A stretch of DNA of 39,551 nt from Ignavibacteriota bacterium (GCA_002746605.1 PDPT01000017.1:1-39551); one strand, 5' to 3'. Shown: positions 1 through 9,517, counted from the first letter of the stretch. The notes: generated by a model not told the origin, from the sequence alone. Numbers and translations: made by a program.

Positions 1-378
1 CCCATTGCCCAATATTCCTCACTGCTGCCTCCCGTAGGAGTCTGGACCGTGTCTCAGTTCCAATGTGGCTGATCATCCTCTCAGACCAGCTACTGATCGA
101 AGTCTTGGTGAGCCATTACCTCACCAACTAACTAATCAGATACAAGCTCATCTACAGGCGTTTCAAGAACTTTAACAACATCACCATGCGGTGCCGCTGC
201 GTTATACGGTATTAGCGCCGATTTCTCGACGTTATTCCATACCCATAGGTAGATTGCTTATATATTACTCACCCGTGCGCCAGTTTAATCATTTCCCGAA
301 AGAAACTTTCTCCTTGACTTGCATGTGTTAAGCACGCCGCCAGCGTTCGTCCTGAGCCAGGATCAAACTCTCCGTTGT
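1..378 (-). rRNA. rrs: 16S ribosomal RNA, 5' part (cut by window edge)
   Basis: The reverse complement reads as the 5' end of 16S rRNA. The universal 27F site (GAGAGTTTGATCCTGGCTCAG) lies at about 352-372, followed by GACGAACGCTGGCGGCGTGC and ACACATGCAAGTC. The universal CCTACGGGAGGCAGCAG site lies near base 30-46 and is followed by GAGGAATATTGGGCAATGGG at the window edge. The mature 5' end is placed at about 378, eight bases before GAGTTTGATC as in E. coli. Only the first ~380 nt are present; the rest of the gene and any 23S/5S genes lie outside the window. The sequence type suits Bacteroidota/Chlorobiota/Ignavibacteria. Confidence 0.97.
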
Positions 379-417
379 AAATAATTTATAAAAATTGACT
401 TAATCTTATTTGCAATT

Positions 418-454
418 ACTAAATTTAATTTAGTCGCTCACTTTGTCAAAGAAC
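418..454 (-). promoter_or_regulatory. rRNA leader: boxA-like antitermination element and leader hairpin
   Basis: On the minus strand the leader carries GTTCTTTGACAAAG (441-454), which resembles the boxA antitermination element found before 16S genes. It is followed by an inverted repeat, ACTAAA-TTAAA-TTTAGT (418-434), that could form a small leader stem before the mature 16S end. Position and sequence both fit an rRNA operon leader. The role is inferred from known rRNA operons. Confidence 0.6.
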
Positions 455-474
455 TGTTTCAAATACAGACTTTA

Positions 475-503
475 AAATTACTGTTTTATTTTTTTATTGT
501 CAA
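475..503 (-). promoter_or_regulatory. rRNA operon promoter
   Basis: Minus strand: a perfect -35 TTGACA (498-503), a 17-base spacer and TAATTT (475-480) as -10. The -10 also fits the Bacteroidetes-type TAnnTTT pattern. It lies about 100 bases upstream of the mature 16S end, with the boxA-like element between. The DNA just upstream (504-560) is almost pure A/T with several A-tracts, as expected of an UP element. This is the strongest promoter-like sequence in the window. Confidence 0.65.
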
Positions 504-866
504 GTATTTTTTTATTTTTTTTATTCCTTAAAAGAACATTTATTTTTTTAAGGGCTTCAAATTTACTATTATTTTTGGTTTCTTGCAAATATTTTTTCCA
601 AAACATTAAAAAAAATTATTAAAGCAATTACACGTTTATAATAAAGATAGCCAAGATTAAATGAATAGTTCTCTCTGCATTCTTTTCGTTACAGAATTTC
701 TTATTTTCAAAATAACCTTAGTTTTACGATAAGCTAAGATTTTTAATCTTTCTGTTTTATTCTTTTTAACAACCCAAATTTTATTGTTTACCAAGTCTAA
801 ATATGATGTCATCCCTCAACAAATATCCAAGAAAACAAAATGACAAATGTTTAACTTTTAGTGGTT
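504..866. other. Gene-free AT-rich region between pfkA and the rRNA promoter
   Basis: No coding sequence is supported here. It holds the A/T-rich upstream part of the rRNA promoter and the region downstream of pfkA. A short inverted repeat (AAGATT-TTT-AATCTT, near 738-752) could end the pfkA transcript, but there is no convincing stem plus T-run. Confidence 0.5.
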
Positions 867-1973
867 TTATAATTTGGCTACTCCAAAATTAACATTAACT
901 GCTAACGCAGTTTTCACAGTTTGATGTGTTTTAGTAACTAGTTTTTGTTTCTTTATTGCATCACTAATTTTAACACTAGTAATTTCGGAGCCTTTTAAGG
1001 AAACCATTCTATCAAATTTTTTCTTTATTGCAAGTTCAATTGCATAAGTTCCAAATCTTGTAGATAAAATTCGATCGTAAGGTGTAGGACTACCTCCTCT
1101 TTGTAAATGTCCTAAGACTGTATATCTTGTTTCCAAATCAGTATTATCCGTAATTTTTTTTGAGATAAGCTCAGCTATTCCACCAAGTTGAATAGGGTCT
1201 GTTCTTTTGATATCTTTTGCCTTAACAACCATTTCTCCATCAGCGGCTTTAGCTCCTTCGGCAACACAAACTAAACTGAAACGTTTCCCTTGCATGTGTC
1301 TTTGTTCAACTTTATCGTAAAGTGCTTCCCACTCAAAAGGTATTTCGGGAATTAGAATTATATCAGCTCCACCTGCTAATCCGCCATGTAATGCAATCCA
1401 GCCGGCATATCTTCCCATAGCTTCAATTACCATTACTCTATGATGAGTTGAAGCAGTAGTTCTTAATCTATCTAAAGCTTCAGAAACTACAAATACTGCG
1501 GAATCATGACCAAAGGTTTGATCGGTTGCTTCCAAATCATTATCTATAGTTTTCGGAACACCAACAATATTCATTCCCATTTCGCTTAATTTTTTAGAAA
1601 TGTGCATTGTTCCATCACCACCAATAGCAATTATGGCATCAAGATTCCAAGCTTCATAATTTTTAAGAGCAACTTCCGATCTATCCATAATTTTGATTTC
1701 ATTCTCAAATTTTTCGGGCCAATGAAAAGGATCACCTTTGTTAGAAGAGCCAAGAATGCTGCCACCTTGTGCTAAAATACCTGAAACATCTTTGTTGTAC
1801 AACTCAATTGCTTTACCACTTACCAATCCTTCAAATCCATCTTGGATGCCTAATACGGTTAAACCATGATCATGTGCAGGTTTAGCAACACCTCTAATAA
1901 CAGCATTCAATCCGGGACAGTCACCACCACCGGTTAAAATTCCAATTCTTTTTAATCTTGTACCATTTGCCAT
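867..1973 (-). CDS. pfkA: 6-phosphofructokinase (group III type, probably ATP-dependent)
   Basis: Phosphorylates fructose 6-phosphate to fructose 1,6-bisphosphate in glycolysis; cytoplasmic. The 368-aa protein opens with the nucleotide-binding LTGGGDCPGLN (about residues 13-23), then GGDGT (118-122) and PKTIDND (140-146, the catalytic TIDND segment). The substrate motifs MEAMGR-like IEAMGRYAG and HLQRGGSP follow. Gly121 is the residue linked to ATP use, whereas Lys141 is the one seen in pyrophosphate-dependent enzymes. This Gly/Lys combination is known from group III enzymes such as actinobacterial ATP-PFKs, so ATP use is most likely but not certain. The ATG start has a good ribosome site (AAAGGATAG, 10 bases upstream). 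It is the last gene of the minus-strand run, 74 bases after rnhC. Confidence 0.95.
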   Translation of the reverse strand: MANGTRLKRIGILTGGGDCPGLNAVIRGVAKPAHDHGLTVLGIQDGFEGLVSGKAIELYNKDVSGILAQGGSILGSSNKGDPFHWPEKFENEIKIMDRSEVALKNYEAWNLDAIIAIGGDGTMHISKKLSEMGMNIVGVPKTIDNDLEATDQTFGHDSAVFVVSEALDRLRTTASTHHRVMVIEAMGRYAGWIALHGGLAGGADIILIPEIPFEWEALYDKVEQRHMQGKRFSLVCVAEGAKAADGEMVVKAKDIKRTDPIQLGGIAELISKKITDNTDLETRYTVLGHLQRGGSPTPYDRILSTRFGTYAIELAIKKKFDRMVSLKGSEITSVKISDAIKKQKLVTKTHQTVKTALAVNVNFGVAKL

Positions 1974-2047
1974 GTGTTATCTATCCTTTTTATTTTTGTT
2001 TAATTTTAAATATAACAGTTATTTTGATTATTTTCTTAATCTATATA

Positions 2048-2950
2048 TTAATTTTCTAATATTTTTTTTGTTGTTTTAAAATGTAGCTTTATAAAATCAC
2101 TTAAATTTTCTTGTCCGTAATCAGAATAAATTCTTTTTGCAATATCAATAACTTTATCGGAAGCTCCTTTAATTACGTCTATTCCTTCTTTATTTTTTTC
2201 TTCGAACCATATATTCATTTCATTTCTTGCCAAAATTGAAGCAGCTGCCACTCCAATATATTTTTCTGCTTTTGTAATTTGAATGAATTTCGTATTGTCA
2301 AATTTTTTCTCAGTTTCTATCTTTAATTTCTTATTACTAAATTTATCAGTAATTACAACTGTTGCCTGGTTATTTCCCAAAAGTTTTTTTATAACCATTG
2401 AATGAGCACGATTTAAGAGTTCGTTTAAATTTTGATATTTCTCATAAAGTTTATTGTATTCTTTTGGTTCGAGTTTCAAAATGAAATAATTATCGGAAAA
2501 TTCTTTTTTTATTATAGATGCTATTTTATTTATTTTTTCGTCATTAAGTTCCTTGCTGTCTTTAACACCTAATTCCTTTAACCTCTTTTGGTTCGTTTTC
2601 TTAAGATAAAATCCTGCAATTACAAGCGGACCAAAAAAATCACCTTTGCCGGTTTCATCAGTACCAATGTACTCATCGTAAACATTTTCATTCTCAGTTA
2701 AAAAGGTAAATGAATAGTTTTCTGTAAGAATATTGTTAATCTCTAAATATTCATTTGTTTCTTTGTTTCCTTGGATTACAGTTTTTATTCCTTTTTTTCC
2801 AAAAAAAGTTTGAATTTTATTTTTATTCTTTTTTGATGCTGTAAACTCAAAGTTATATTGCTTTTCTTCAATTTCCGTACAATTAAAATTAAAAGAAATC
2901 AAATTTTTTCTTTGCTCTTTTATTTTGATTAAAGCTTTTTGTTTTATCAT
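2048..2950 (-). CDS. rnhC: Ribonuclease HIII
   Basis: Cleaves the RNA strand of RNA-DNA hybrids. The 300-aa length matches RNase HIII rather than HII. Residues 1-85 are a basic, Lys-rich TBP-like substrate-binding domain typical of HIII. The catalytic domain opens with GTDETGKGDFFGPL (Asp98, Glu99), then GVKDSKEL, ITDKF (Asp202, third acidic residue) and AEKYIGVAAASILAR (Glu229 in the fourth position, with the helix typical of type 2 RNases H). The start has only a weak ribosome site. It lies between hslU and pfkA in the same orientation. Confidence 0.93.
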   Translation of the reverse strand: MIKQKALIKIKEQRKNLISFNFNCTEIEEKQYNFEFTASKKNKNKIQTFFGKKGIKTVIQGNKETNEYLEINNILTENYSFTFLTENENVYDEYIGTDETGKGDFFGPLVIAGFYLKKTNQKRLKELGVKDSKELNDEKINKIASIIKKEFSDNYFILKLEPKEYNKLYEKYQNLNELLNRAHSMVIKKLLGNNQATVVITDKFSNKKLKIETEKKFDNTKFIQITKAEKYIGVAAASILARNEMNIWFEEKNKEGIDVIKGASDKVIDIAKRIYSDYGQENLSDFIKLHFKTTKKILEN

Positions 2951-3039
2951 TAGTTGAGATATATTTGATATTGAATTTGTCGGTAAAAATTAACATTCCA
3001 CACTTTTGGGCATGAAATGTTAAAATTTTAGAAATATAA

Positions 3040-4431
3040 TTATAAAATATATTTGCTTAAGTCTCTATTAGTTACAATTTTATTTAATTTTTCTTTGACC
3101 ATTTCACCACTTATAACAACTTCTTCATCAGGCATTTTATCGGGCACATCAAAGAGAATATCTTCCAGCAGAGTTGTTAAAATTGTATGAAGTCTTCTTG
3201 CACCAATGTTTTCAACTTCTTCATTTACAAGTGTAGCAATTTTTGCTATTTCTCTTATAGCATCATCTTTAAAAGTTATCTTTACATTTTCTGTACCGAG
3301 TAATGCGGAATATTGTTTAAGCAGAGCATTTTCCGGAATAGTAAGAATTTTTATAAAATCTTCTTCTGTTAAGCTCAATAATTCAACTCTAATCGGGAAT
3401 CTACCTTGTAATTCAGGGATTAAATCTGAAGGTTTGGAGACATGAAATGCTCCGGATGCTAGAAATAAAATATGATCTGTTTTTACGGGTCCATATTTTG
3501 TATTAACCGTAGAACCTTCAACTATAGGAAGAAGATCTCTTTGAACACCTTCGCGGGAAACATCGGGTCCATTTTGTCCTACTTTTGTATTACCTGCAAT
3601 TTTATCAATTTCATCAAGAAAGATAATCCCAGTTTCTTGCACGCGTTTAATAGCTTCTTTTTGAACGTTATCCATATCAATAAGTTTTTGAGCTTCTTCT
3701 TGAGCAATTATTTTTCTTGCATTAGCTATAGAAGTTTTTCTTTTCTTTTTCTTTTTGGGTACCATACTTCCAATAATTTCTTGGATATTCATTCCCATAT
3801 CATCCATTCCGAAAGGTCCGACAACTTGCATTCCCATAGCTGGTGTTGTTGCATCGAATTCTATCATTTTTTTATCAAGTTCACCCTTGCGTAATTTTTC
3901 TCTCATCCACTCTCGAGTTTTTTCATTGCGTAAACTTTCATCTTCCACTTCAATTCTATTTTCGGTTAATTCGCTTTTTACAGGATTTTTTACAGGCGGG
4001 ATTAAAATATCCAAAATTTTTTCTTCGGCAATTTTTTCAGCTTTTTCTTGTACTAACTCGGCTTTTTCAGCTTTTATCATATTTACTGAAAGTTCTGTTA
4101 AGTCTCTTATCATCGATTCAACATCTCGTCCGACGTAACCAACTTCAGTAAATTTAGATGCCTCAACTTTATAGAAAGGTGCACCGGTTAGTTTTGCAAG
4201 TCTTCTTGCGATTTCGGTTTTACCAACACCGGTGGGACCAATCATAATAATGTTATTAGGCATAATCTCATCTTTAATAAACTCCTCAACTTTTTGTCTT
4301 CTCCATCTGTTTCTTAATGCAATTGCAACAGCTCTTTTAGCTTCGTTTTGCCCTATTACGTATTTATTCAATTCATTTACAATTTGAGAAGGAGTTAAAT
4401 TTTTCATTATATCTTTTTTCATATTTTCCAC
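3040..4431 (-). CDS. hslU: HslU, ATPase subunit of the HslUV protease
   Basis: AAA+ unfoldase that feeds substrates to the HslV peptidase. Seen: the typical N-terminus [18 protein letters not shown], Walker [10 protein letters not shown], pore-loop region [16 protein letters not shown], a charged intermediate domain (about residues 105-240), Walker [13 protein letters not shown], sensor/arginine segment [13 protein letters not shown], and the C-terminal tail RDLSKYIL that docks into HslV. The longest frame starts at a GTG lying directly after the hslV TAA stop. An ATG three codons later (4422) is an equally good start; neither has a strong ribosome site, so translational coupling to hslV is likely. 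Length (463 or 460 aa) is normal. Confidence 0.96.
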   Translation of the reverse strand: MENMKKDIMKNLTPSQIVNELNKYVIGQNEAKRAVAIALRNRWRRQKVEEFIKDEIMPNNIIMIGPTGVGKTEIARRLAKLTGAPFYKVEASKFTEVGYVGRDVESMIRDLTELSVNMIKAEKAELVQEKAEKIAEEKILDILIPPVKNPVKSELTENRIEVEDESLRNEKTREWMREKLRKGELDKKMIEFDATTPAMGMQVVGPFGMDDMGMNIQEIIGSMVPKKKKKRKTSIANARKIIAQEEAQKLIDMDNVQKEAIKRVQETGIIFLDEIDKIAGNTKVGQNGPDVSREGVQRDLLPIVEGSTVNTKYGPVKTDHILFLASGAFHVSKPSDLIPELQGRFPIRVELLSLTEEDFIKILTIPENALLKQYSALLGTENVKITFKDDAIREIAKIATLVNEEVENIGARRLHTILTTLLEDILFDVPDKMPDEEVVISGEMVKEKLNKIVTNRDLSKYIL

Positions 4432-4974
4432 TTAATTTTCTATTGTTTCAACATTTATTTTATCGTTAGTATAGATACAAATTTCTGCAGCGGTTTTTAA
4501 GGCTTCTTTCACAATTTCTTCTGCAGACAAATCACTATATTTAACCAACATTTTTGCTGCTGATAAAGCATACATTCCACCCGAACCGATTGCAATTATG
4601 TTATCATCGGGTTCAATTACATCACCGGTTCCGGAAACGACAAAAGTCTTATCTTTAGAAACTACAGCAAGCAAAGCTTCTAATTTTCTTAAATATTTAT
4701 CGGTCCTCCAATCTTTAGCCAATTCAACAACAGAACGCTCAACATTTCCTCTGTATTGCTCCAATTTTTCTTCAAATCTTCCGAGCAAAGTAAATGCATC
4801 TGCAGCGGAACCCGCAAATCCAACAAGAACTTTTCCATTAAGAAGTTTTCTAATTTTCATTGAGTTGTGTTTCATAACAGTATTTCCGAGAGTTACTTGT
4901 CCATCACCACCAAGTGCAGCAACGCCTTTATGTATTACGCCTAATACTGTTGTTGATCTAATTTTTCGTTTCAA
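4432..4974 (-). CDS. hslV: HslV, threonine peptidase subunit of HslUV
   Basis: Proteasome-like N-terminal threonine hydrolase; two hexamers stack and are capped by HslU. The start is a TTG, chosen because GGAGA lies six bases upstream and because it gives the short propeptide MKRKIRS before the conserved TTVLGV. Thr8 becomes the catalytic N-terminal threonine after processing. Further conserved segments are [13 protein letters not shown] and [18 protein letters not shown]. The length of 180 aa is typical. The stop codon directly abuts the first possible hslU start codon, so the two are one operon. Confidence 0.96.
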   Translation of the reverse strand: MKRKIRSTTVLGVIHKGVAALGGDGQVTLGNTVMKHNSMKIRKLLNGKVLVGFAGSAADAFTLLGRFEEKLEQYRGNVERSVVELAKDWRTDKYLRKLEALLAVVSKDKTFVVSGTGDVIEPDDNIIAIGSGGMYALSAAKMLVKYSDLSAEEIVKEALKTAAEICIYTNDKINVETIEN

Positions 4975-5058
4975 AACAAATCTCCGTTTACAATATTTTA
5001 TTTAATCAAAAACTTTAAGATAATAAAAAGTAGTGCAAATTATTTTGCATCAGATACC

Positions 5059-6867
5059 TTATAATGTTTTTTTGGTTTTTTGTTCCAATTTCTTTTTCCA
5101 ATTAAAAAAAGGTGTTATGTAAGGAATAGCCAGAACTCTGCCTCCAAAACCAATTTTTTGAAAGACAACCATTTGTTGATTTTTAATATCAAGTTTGTTC
5201 AAAAGTTCTTTATTGATTGAAACTTTATACTTTTCGCTTAGTTTTACAGCTAAATCTTCCAAATTGTTTATAATTTTTTTATATCTTAATTTATTTAGTA
5301 GGTTATTATCAATATTTTTTTTAGACATGTTTAGTTTTTTTTCTTTTGTTTGTATTAGTTTAAAGACTGAAAACCCTTCAGATGTTTTTATTGGTCCGTA
5401 AACAGCATTCTGTTTCATAATTGAAACTGCCCTGCCTATTTCACCGTAATCATAGAAAGTAAAAAAACCTAATTCTCCATTTTCATTTAATTCATTTTTT
5501 CTTTTAGAATATTTTTGTGCAAGAATTTTTAATGAATCGTTATTATCGCTATGTTCTAAAAACTTTTGAATTAAACTTAAACTATCACTTAACAATTCAA
5601 TTACCTTAAATTCTCTTTCTGAAAAAAGATTAATGTTTAATGAATCAATTTCACGTTTAGATAATTTAGTATTGTTAAGAATTTCTTTTTTAAAAAGCAT
5701 TGCCAAAGTATGATTTTTCCAAATTTGAGTAGAAGTTTTAACTTCGGCTAATTGAGAAATTCCGTTCTTCACTGCCAAACGAGTTAAAAGTTCCAATTCA
5801 ATTTGTCGTTTTACTCTTGAACTAATTTGTCCAGCAATTATTTTTTTATCTGTTGAATACGTGTAAAATCCTTCATAAGCAAAATCAATTACAAAATCAT
5901 TTAATGTTAAAGGATTTTTGTTGAAATTTATAAAAACAGAATTTAATGAATCGCTATTTAATTTGTTTCGCAGAGTTAAAATACTTTCCGGCGAAACATT
6001 TATCTTAGCTTTATCACTTAGATTATTTTTCTCTTTGTTTTTAACAATCAATTCGTGAATATTATCAACAAAGTACCAAAAGAGTGTTCCCGAAGTTGTA
6101 ATTTTTTTATCATGAAAAAAATTGTTCCAAAAATTATTATAGAGCGAATCTTCAATTCTATCTTGAATTATTTTTTTTACAGAATTTATTCTTTCATCAT
6201 TTGAATTGAAATTATTCGGAATAAAGTCAATAATGCGAAAAATGTACCAACCTTCTGGAGTTTCAATCGGTTTTGTAATTGAGTTCTTATTTTGTTTAAA
6301 AAGAATTTGCTCTATATCTTTGTTCATATCACCGTAAGCAATTTCTTTAACATCACTTTGTTTTTCAATATTATTTAAAGTGTGAATAACAGAGTCTAAA
6401 TTATTTGAGTTTTTAAGTTTATTGTAAAGCAAGTTAATTTTTTCTTTGCTTTCAGTAAAGATAAAATCAGCTTTCACTTTTTTATCAATAAGTTTTAATC
6501 CTTCCATCAACTCTTTGGAATTTACTTTTATTTTTTTACTTATCTCAGATTTGTAAAGACCATCTCTCAAAAACATTTTTTTTAAGGGCTCAAAGTTAAT
6601 TTTCATTGCAATACTTGTATCAAAGCCTTCTTCTTCGGCTTGAAGTGAGAAAAGATTTTCTGCAATAAGCGTATAGAGAAATTCTTCCATACCTTTTTTA
6701 TCATTATCAAAATTTCCTTTTTTATGAGGCGAAAGTTGATAACGTTCGGAAAATTCTTTTAATGTGATTGTGTTTTTTCCAATTTGTGCAAGTATTGCAT
6801 CTTGTTGTTGAGGAAAAGTTACAGTTATGTTGATAAATAGCAAAAATATAAATAGAAAGTATTTCAT
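5059..6867 (-). CDS. Exported peptidyl-prolyl isomerase with two parvulin-like domains (SurA/PpiD-like)
   Basis: Probably a periplasmic folding factor for outer-membrane or secreted proteins. Residues 1-20 form a signal peptide (MKYFLFIFLLFINITVTFPQ). Next comes a SurA-like N-terminal helical segment (AQIGKNTITLKEFSERY). Two regions look like parvulin (PPIC) domains: about 130-215 (ending TPEGWYIFRIIDF) and about 415-515 (NENGELGFFTFYDYGEIGRA, ending TSEGFSVFKLIQT). The repeated 'GPI.T.EG...F.L' pattern is characteristic. The C-terminal 80 residues are basic. Nine bases separate it from the upstream methyltransferase gene, so they are probably cotranscribed. The sequence is rather diverged, so isomerase activity may be weak; a chaperone role alone is possible. 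Confidence 0.8.
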   Translation of the reverse strand: MKYFLFIFLLFINITVTFPQQQDAILAQIGKNTITLKEFSERYQLSPHKKGNFDNDKKGMEEFLYTLIAENLFSLQAEEEGFDTSIAMKINFEPLKKMFLRDGLYKSEISKKIKVNSKELMEGLKLIDKKVKADFIFTESKEKINLLYNKLKNSNNLDSVIHTLNNIEKQSDVKEIAYGDMNKDIEQILFKQNKNSITKPIETPEGWYIFRIIDFIPNNFNSNDERINSVKKIIQDRIEDSLYNNFWNNFFHDKKITTSGTLFWYFVDNIHELIVKNKEKNNLSDKAKINVSPESILTLRNKLNSDSLNSVFINFNKNPLTLNDFVIDFAYEGFYTYSTDKKIIAGQISSRVKRQIELELLTRLAVKNGISQLAEVKTSTQIWKNHTLAMLFKKEILNNTKLSKREIDSLNINLFSEREFKVIELLSDSLSLIQKFLEHSDNNDSLKILAQKYSKRKNELNENGELGFFTFYDYGEIGRAVSIMKQNAVYGPIKTSEGFSVFKLIQTKEKKLNMSKKNIDNNLLNKLRYKKIINNLEDLAVKLSEKYKVSINKELLNKLDIKNQQMVVFQKIGFGGRVLAIPYITPFFNWKKKLEQKTKKTL

Positions 6868-6876
6868 GTTTAATAA

Positions 6877-7509
6877 TTAAAACTTAATAAATAAAAACGG
6901 ATTTGGTATCAACCTGGGAACTCTTTTCTTATAATTAGAATAATCTCTACCATATCTTTTGGTTAAATTTTTTTCTTCAAAAATAGAACCGATATAAAAA
7001 TAAGCTAATGCACACAAAAGAAAAATGAAAGAAAAAATATCCATAGTTGCTCTAAAACCGAGGACAATTATTGAAAAAAAATAAATGGGATGACGCGAAT
7101 ATTTAAATGGTCCTTTTACTATCAGTTTTTGATTTTCATCAATTGAATCGATTTTATAAGTTCCTTCAAAATATCTTTTTATTTGAGAAAGACCAATAAA
7201 TTCTTGAATATCCAAATACGAAGCTGACCAAAATAATCCAATTATGCCTAAAAGTTGAATCGCAAAAATCAAAATATCGAAAGGAAAATCCAAATCGTAT
7301 AAAGTTATTTTAGGCTTAGGAGATAAATAATAGATTGCTATAAAAGTTAGTATAGAAATAACATTATAAAAGAGACGATAAAATGCTATCTTACTCCCGA
7401 TTTCCTCCGCTATTTTACTCTTCGCACCAAAAGCAGCCAGCAAGGAATGCGGTACGGCAAAAAGGACAAAGAGAAATATGATAATTAAAATATCAAAAAA
7501 AAGACTCAT
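6877..7509 (-). CDS. Integral membrane methyltransferase of the ICMT/phospholipid-methyltransferase type
   Basis: A 210-aa protein with about five membrane segments. The C-terminal half carries the family signature: VKGPFKYSRHPIYFFSIIV (start of the SAM-binding part), then EEKNLTKRYGRDYSNYKKRVPRLIP. This is the pattern of isoprenylcysteine carboxyl methyltransferase-like bacterial proteins (also annotated NnrU-like or PEMT). The bacterial substrate is unknown; a lipid or small hydrophobic molecule is plausible. Its ATG overlaps the last codons of rpoN by four bases (ATGA), so it is translationally coupled to sigma-54. Confidence 0.75.
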   Translation of the reverse strand: MSLFFDILIIIFLFVLFAVPHSLLAAFGAKSKIAEEIGSKIAFYRLFYNVISILTFIAIYYLSPKPKITLYDLDFPFDILIFAIQLLGIIGLFWSASYLDIQEFIGLSQIKRYFEGTYKIDSIDENQKLIVKGPFKYSRHPIYFFSIIVLGFRATMDIFSFIFLLCALAYFYIGSIFEEKNLTKRYGRDYSNYKKRVPRLIPNPFLFIKF

Positions 7510-8951
7510 AATTCTTTTCTGAGACGAGCAACCGGAATTTGCATTTGTTCTCTATATTTTGCTACTGTTCTTCGTGCTATATGAATGCCTTTATCTACTA
7601 ATATTTTGGCAAGTTTTTCATCGCTGTAAGGTTTATTTTTGGGTTCCGAATCACAAATTTCTTTTATCAGAATTTTTATATGTTTATTGGAGATATCATT
7701 GCCAGTATCGGTTGATAATCCTTCACTAAAAAAATACTTCAATTCATGAATTCCCATTGGACTTTGAACATATTTTCCGTTTACAACCCGGCTTATTGTA
7801 GAAATATCCATCATAATTTCATCGGCAATATCTTTATATATCATCGGTTTTAAAAATTTTGTTCCGTTTTCAAAAAAATTAAATTGTTTTTCAAAAATGG
7901 TACGCATAATTTTCATCAAAGTTTCGCGGCGTTGTTTTATAGAGGCAATAAACCATTTTGCAGATTCAAATTTTTCTTTTAAGAATTGATTTGTAGCTTT
8001 TTCTTGTTTGGATACTTTTCTTTTACTTTTTTTATTTTCCAGCATTTCCAAATAAGTTTTGCTTATTGTAACTGAAGGCAAACTTTTATCGTTCAAAGTT
8101 ATTACATAATTATCATCAACTTTTTCGATGAGGAAATCAGGTGTAATTTGGTTAGATTCCTCCGTATCAATTGAGCCTCCACCAGGTTTAGGATTTAATT
8201 TATGAATTAAATCCAAAGTAGATTTTAATGTTTCTTTCGTAAGATCCATTTTTGTTTGAATTGCTTCAAATCTTTTGTTTACAAAATCTTTGTAATGTTC
8301 GCTCAATATTTTTTCCGCAAGATAAGAATAGTACGGATCGTAAGAAGAAGTTTTAATTTGTATTAAGAGACACTCTTGTAAATCTCTTGCTGCAATTCCA
8401 ACAGGTTCAAAAGTTTGAATAAGTTTTAAGACTCTTTCTGCTTCTTCCGCTGATACTTCAATATGTTCTAAAAGTTTAAGATCTTCAACTATTTGGTTTA
8501 AGTCTTCCCTAAAGTAACCGTCTTTTGATAGACTGCTGATAATCACTTCGCCGAGTATCATTAGTTTTTCGGGCAGATTGGAAATATGAAGTTGGTCTAA
8601 TAATCTTTCTGTTTGAGAAATTCTTGCTGGAGCAATAGGTCGGTTATCTTCAGTATCAGAGCTTTTATTTAATCTATCGTTATCGAGATCGCCTTCGTTC
8701 ATTAAATCTTCAACTTCAAATTCATCGTTGTTGTTAACGGTATCTTCGTTGGTATCATCGCTCAAGTTATCGCTTGGATCTTGTAACTCATAATCTCCTT
8801 CCAAAACTTCTTCAAGAATTGGATTTAGTTCAAGCTCGGTTTTTATTCTTTGTTCAAGTGCAATTGTATTAAGCTGCAAAAGCTTTTGATATTGAATTTG
8901 CTGTGGCGATAATTTTTGTTGTTGCGATAATTTTTGATGTAAAGATAACAT
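7506..8951 (-). CDS. rpoN: RNA polymerase sigma-54 factor
   Basis: Sigma factor for -24/-12 promoters, dependent on enhancer-binding ATPases. Region I is Gln/Leu-rich (LSQQQKLSPQQIQYQKLLQL, residues 8-27), region II is acidic (about 50-105), followed by the core-binding domain (about 115-270) and the DNA-binding domain (about 300-481). The RpoN box ARRTVAKYRE is at 459-468. The helix-turn-helix area KDIADEIMMDISTISRVVNGKYVQ is also clear. Length 481 aa is normal. The gene is two bases downstream of the DUF3109 gene and overlaps the next gene by four bases. Confidence 0.97.
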   Translation of the reverse strand: MLSLHQKLSQQQKLSPQQIQYQKLLQLNTIALEQRIKTELELNPILEEVLEGDYELQDPSDNLSDDTNEDTVNNNDEFEVEDLMNEGDLDNDRLNKSSDTEDNRPIAPARISQTERLLDQLHISNLPEKLMILGEVIISSLSKDGYFREDLNQIVEDLKLLEHIEVSAEEAERVLKLIQTFEPVGIAARDLQECLLIQIKTSSYDPYYSYLAEKILSEHYKDFVNKRFEAIQTKMDLTKETLKSTLDLIHKLNPKPGGGSIDTEESNQITPDFLIEKVDDNYVITLNDKSLPSVTISKTYLEMLENKKSKRKVSKQEKATNQFLKEKFESAKWFIASIKQRRETLMKIMRTIFEKQFNFFENGTKFLKPMIYKDIADEIMMDISTISRVVNGKYVQSPMGIHELKYFFSEGLSTDTGNDISNKHIKILIKEICDSEPKNKPYSDEKLAKILVDKGIHIARRTVAKYREQMQIPVARLRKEL

Positions 8952-8953
8952 AA

Positions 8954-9517
8954 TTATTTTCCGTTAATTTTATTTAGTTTTTTTAAAAAACTATCTTCAT
9001 AAATTCTTTCCAAAGAAGATTTACAAAAATCTGCAATAGTAATACCGGTTTTTTGTCCTTTTTTAAGAGCAGGTTTACAATCATGATATTCTTCATATCT
9101 TATTACATCTCCGCCAAAATTTGTAATTCTGATAGGAAACAAATGACATGAAATGGGTTTAATAAAATTAATTTTTTCCTCTTTATAAGCTTTTTCTATT
9201 GCACATTTAGCAATGTCATTTTCATAAAATACAAAAACACAATCGGTATCTCCATGGCTCCGAGTCATAAGTTCGTTTTCTTTTTCTTCCCAAAATCCAT
9301 TTTTTTCAATTTCAATTATACTCTTTTTAGGAAGATAATTTTTTATTATCGGAAGCAGTTCGTTAATAATTTGTATTTCTTCCGTATTTAATGGTGCTCC
9401 ATATTCACTTTTCATTGTGCAACAGGCACCTTTACATGCATTTAGATCACAAGTAAACTTCGTTCTAAAAATTTCACGGCTCACAAGAACGCCGTCTATG
9501 TTTTCAAAATCTATCAT
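8954..9517 (-). CDS. DUF3109 cysteine-rich protein (YkgJ-like, possible metal-cluster protein)
   Basis: A 187-aa protein with the N-terminal cluster CDLNACKGACC (Cys23, Cys28, Cys32, Cys33) and later cysteines at 93, 105, 124 (SCHLFPIRIT) and 147 (HDCKP). This pattern is that of DUF3109, related to the YkgJ-type zinc/iron-chelating domain. Function is not established; the cysteines suggest a bound metal or Fe-S cluster. It is the first gene of the run rpoN-methyltransferase-parvulin, and its stop lies two bases before the rpoN ATG, so it is probably cotranscribed with them. The promoter should lie in 9518-9600. Confidence 0.82.
   Translation of the reverse strand: MIDFENIDGVLVSREIFRTKFTCDLNACKGACCTMKSEYGAPLNTEEIQIINELLPIIKNYLPKKSIIEIEKNGFWEEKENELMTRSHGDTDCVFVFYENDIAKCAIEKAYKEEKINFIKPISCHLFPIRITNFGGDVIRYEEYHDCKPALKKGQKTGITIADFCKSSLERIYEDSFLKKLNKINGK

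Noticed and set aside
3206..4151. Several plus-strand frames opposite hslU
   Set aside because: All are antisense to a gene with intact AAA+ motifs; none has a recognisable domain or ribosome site.
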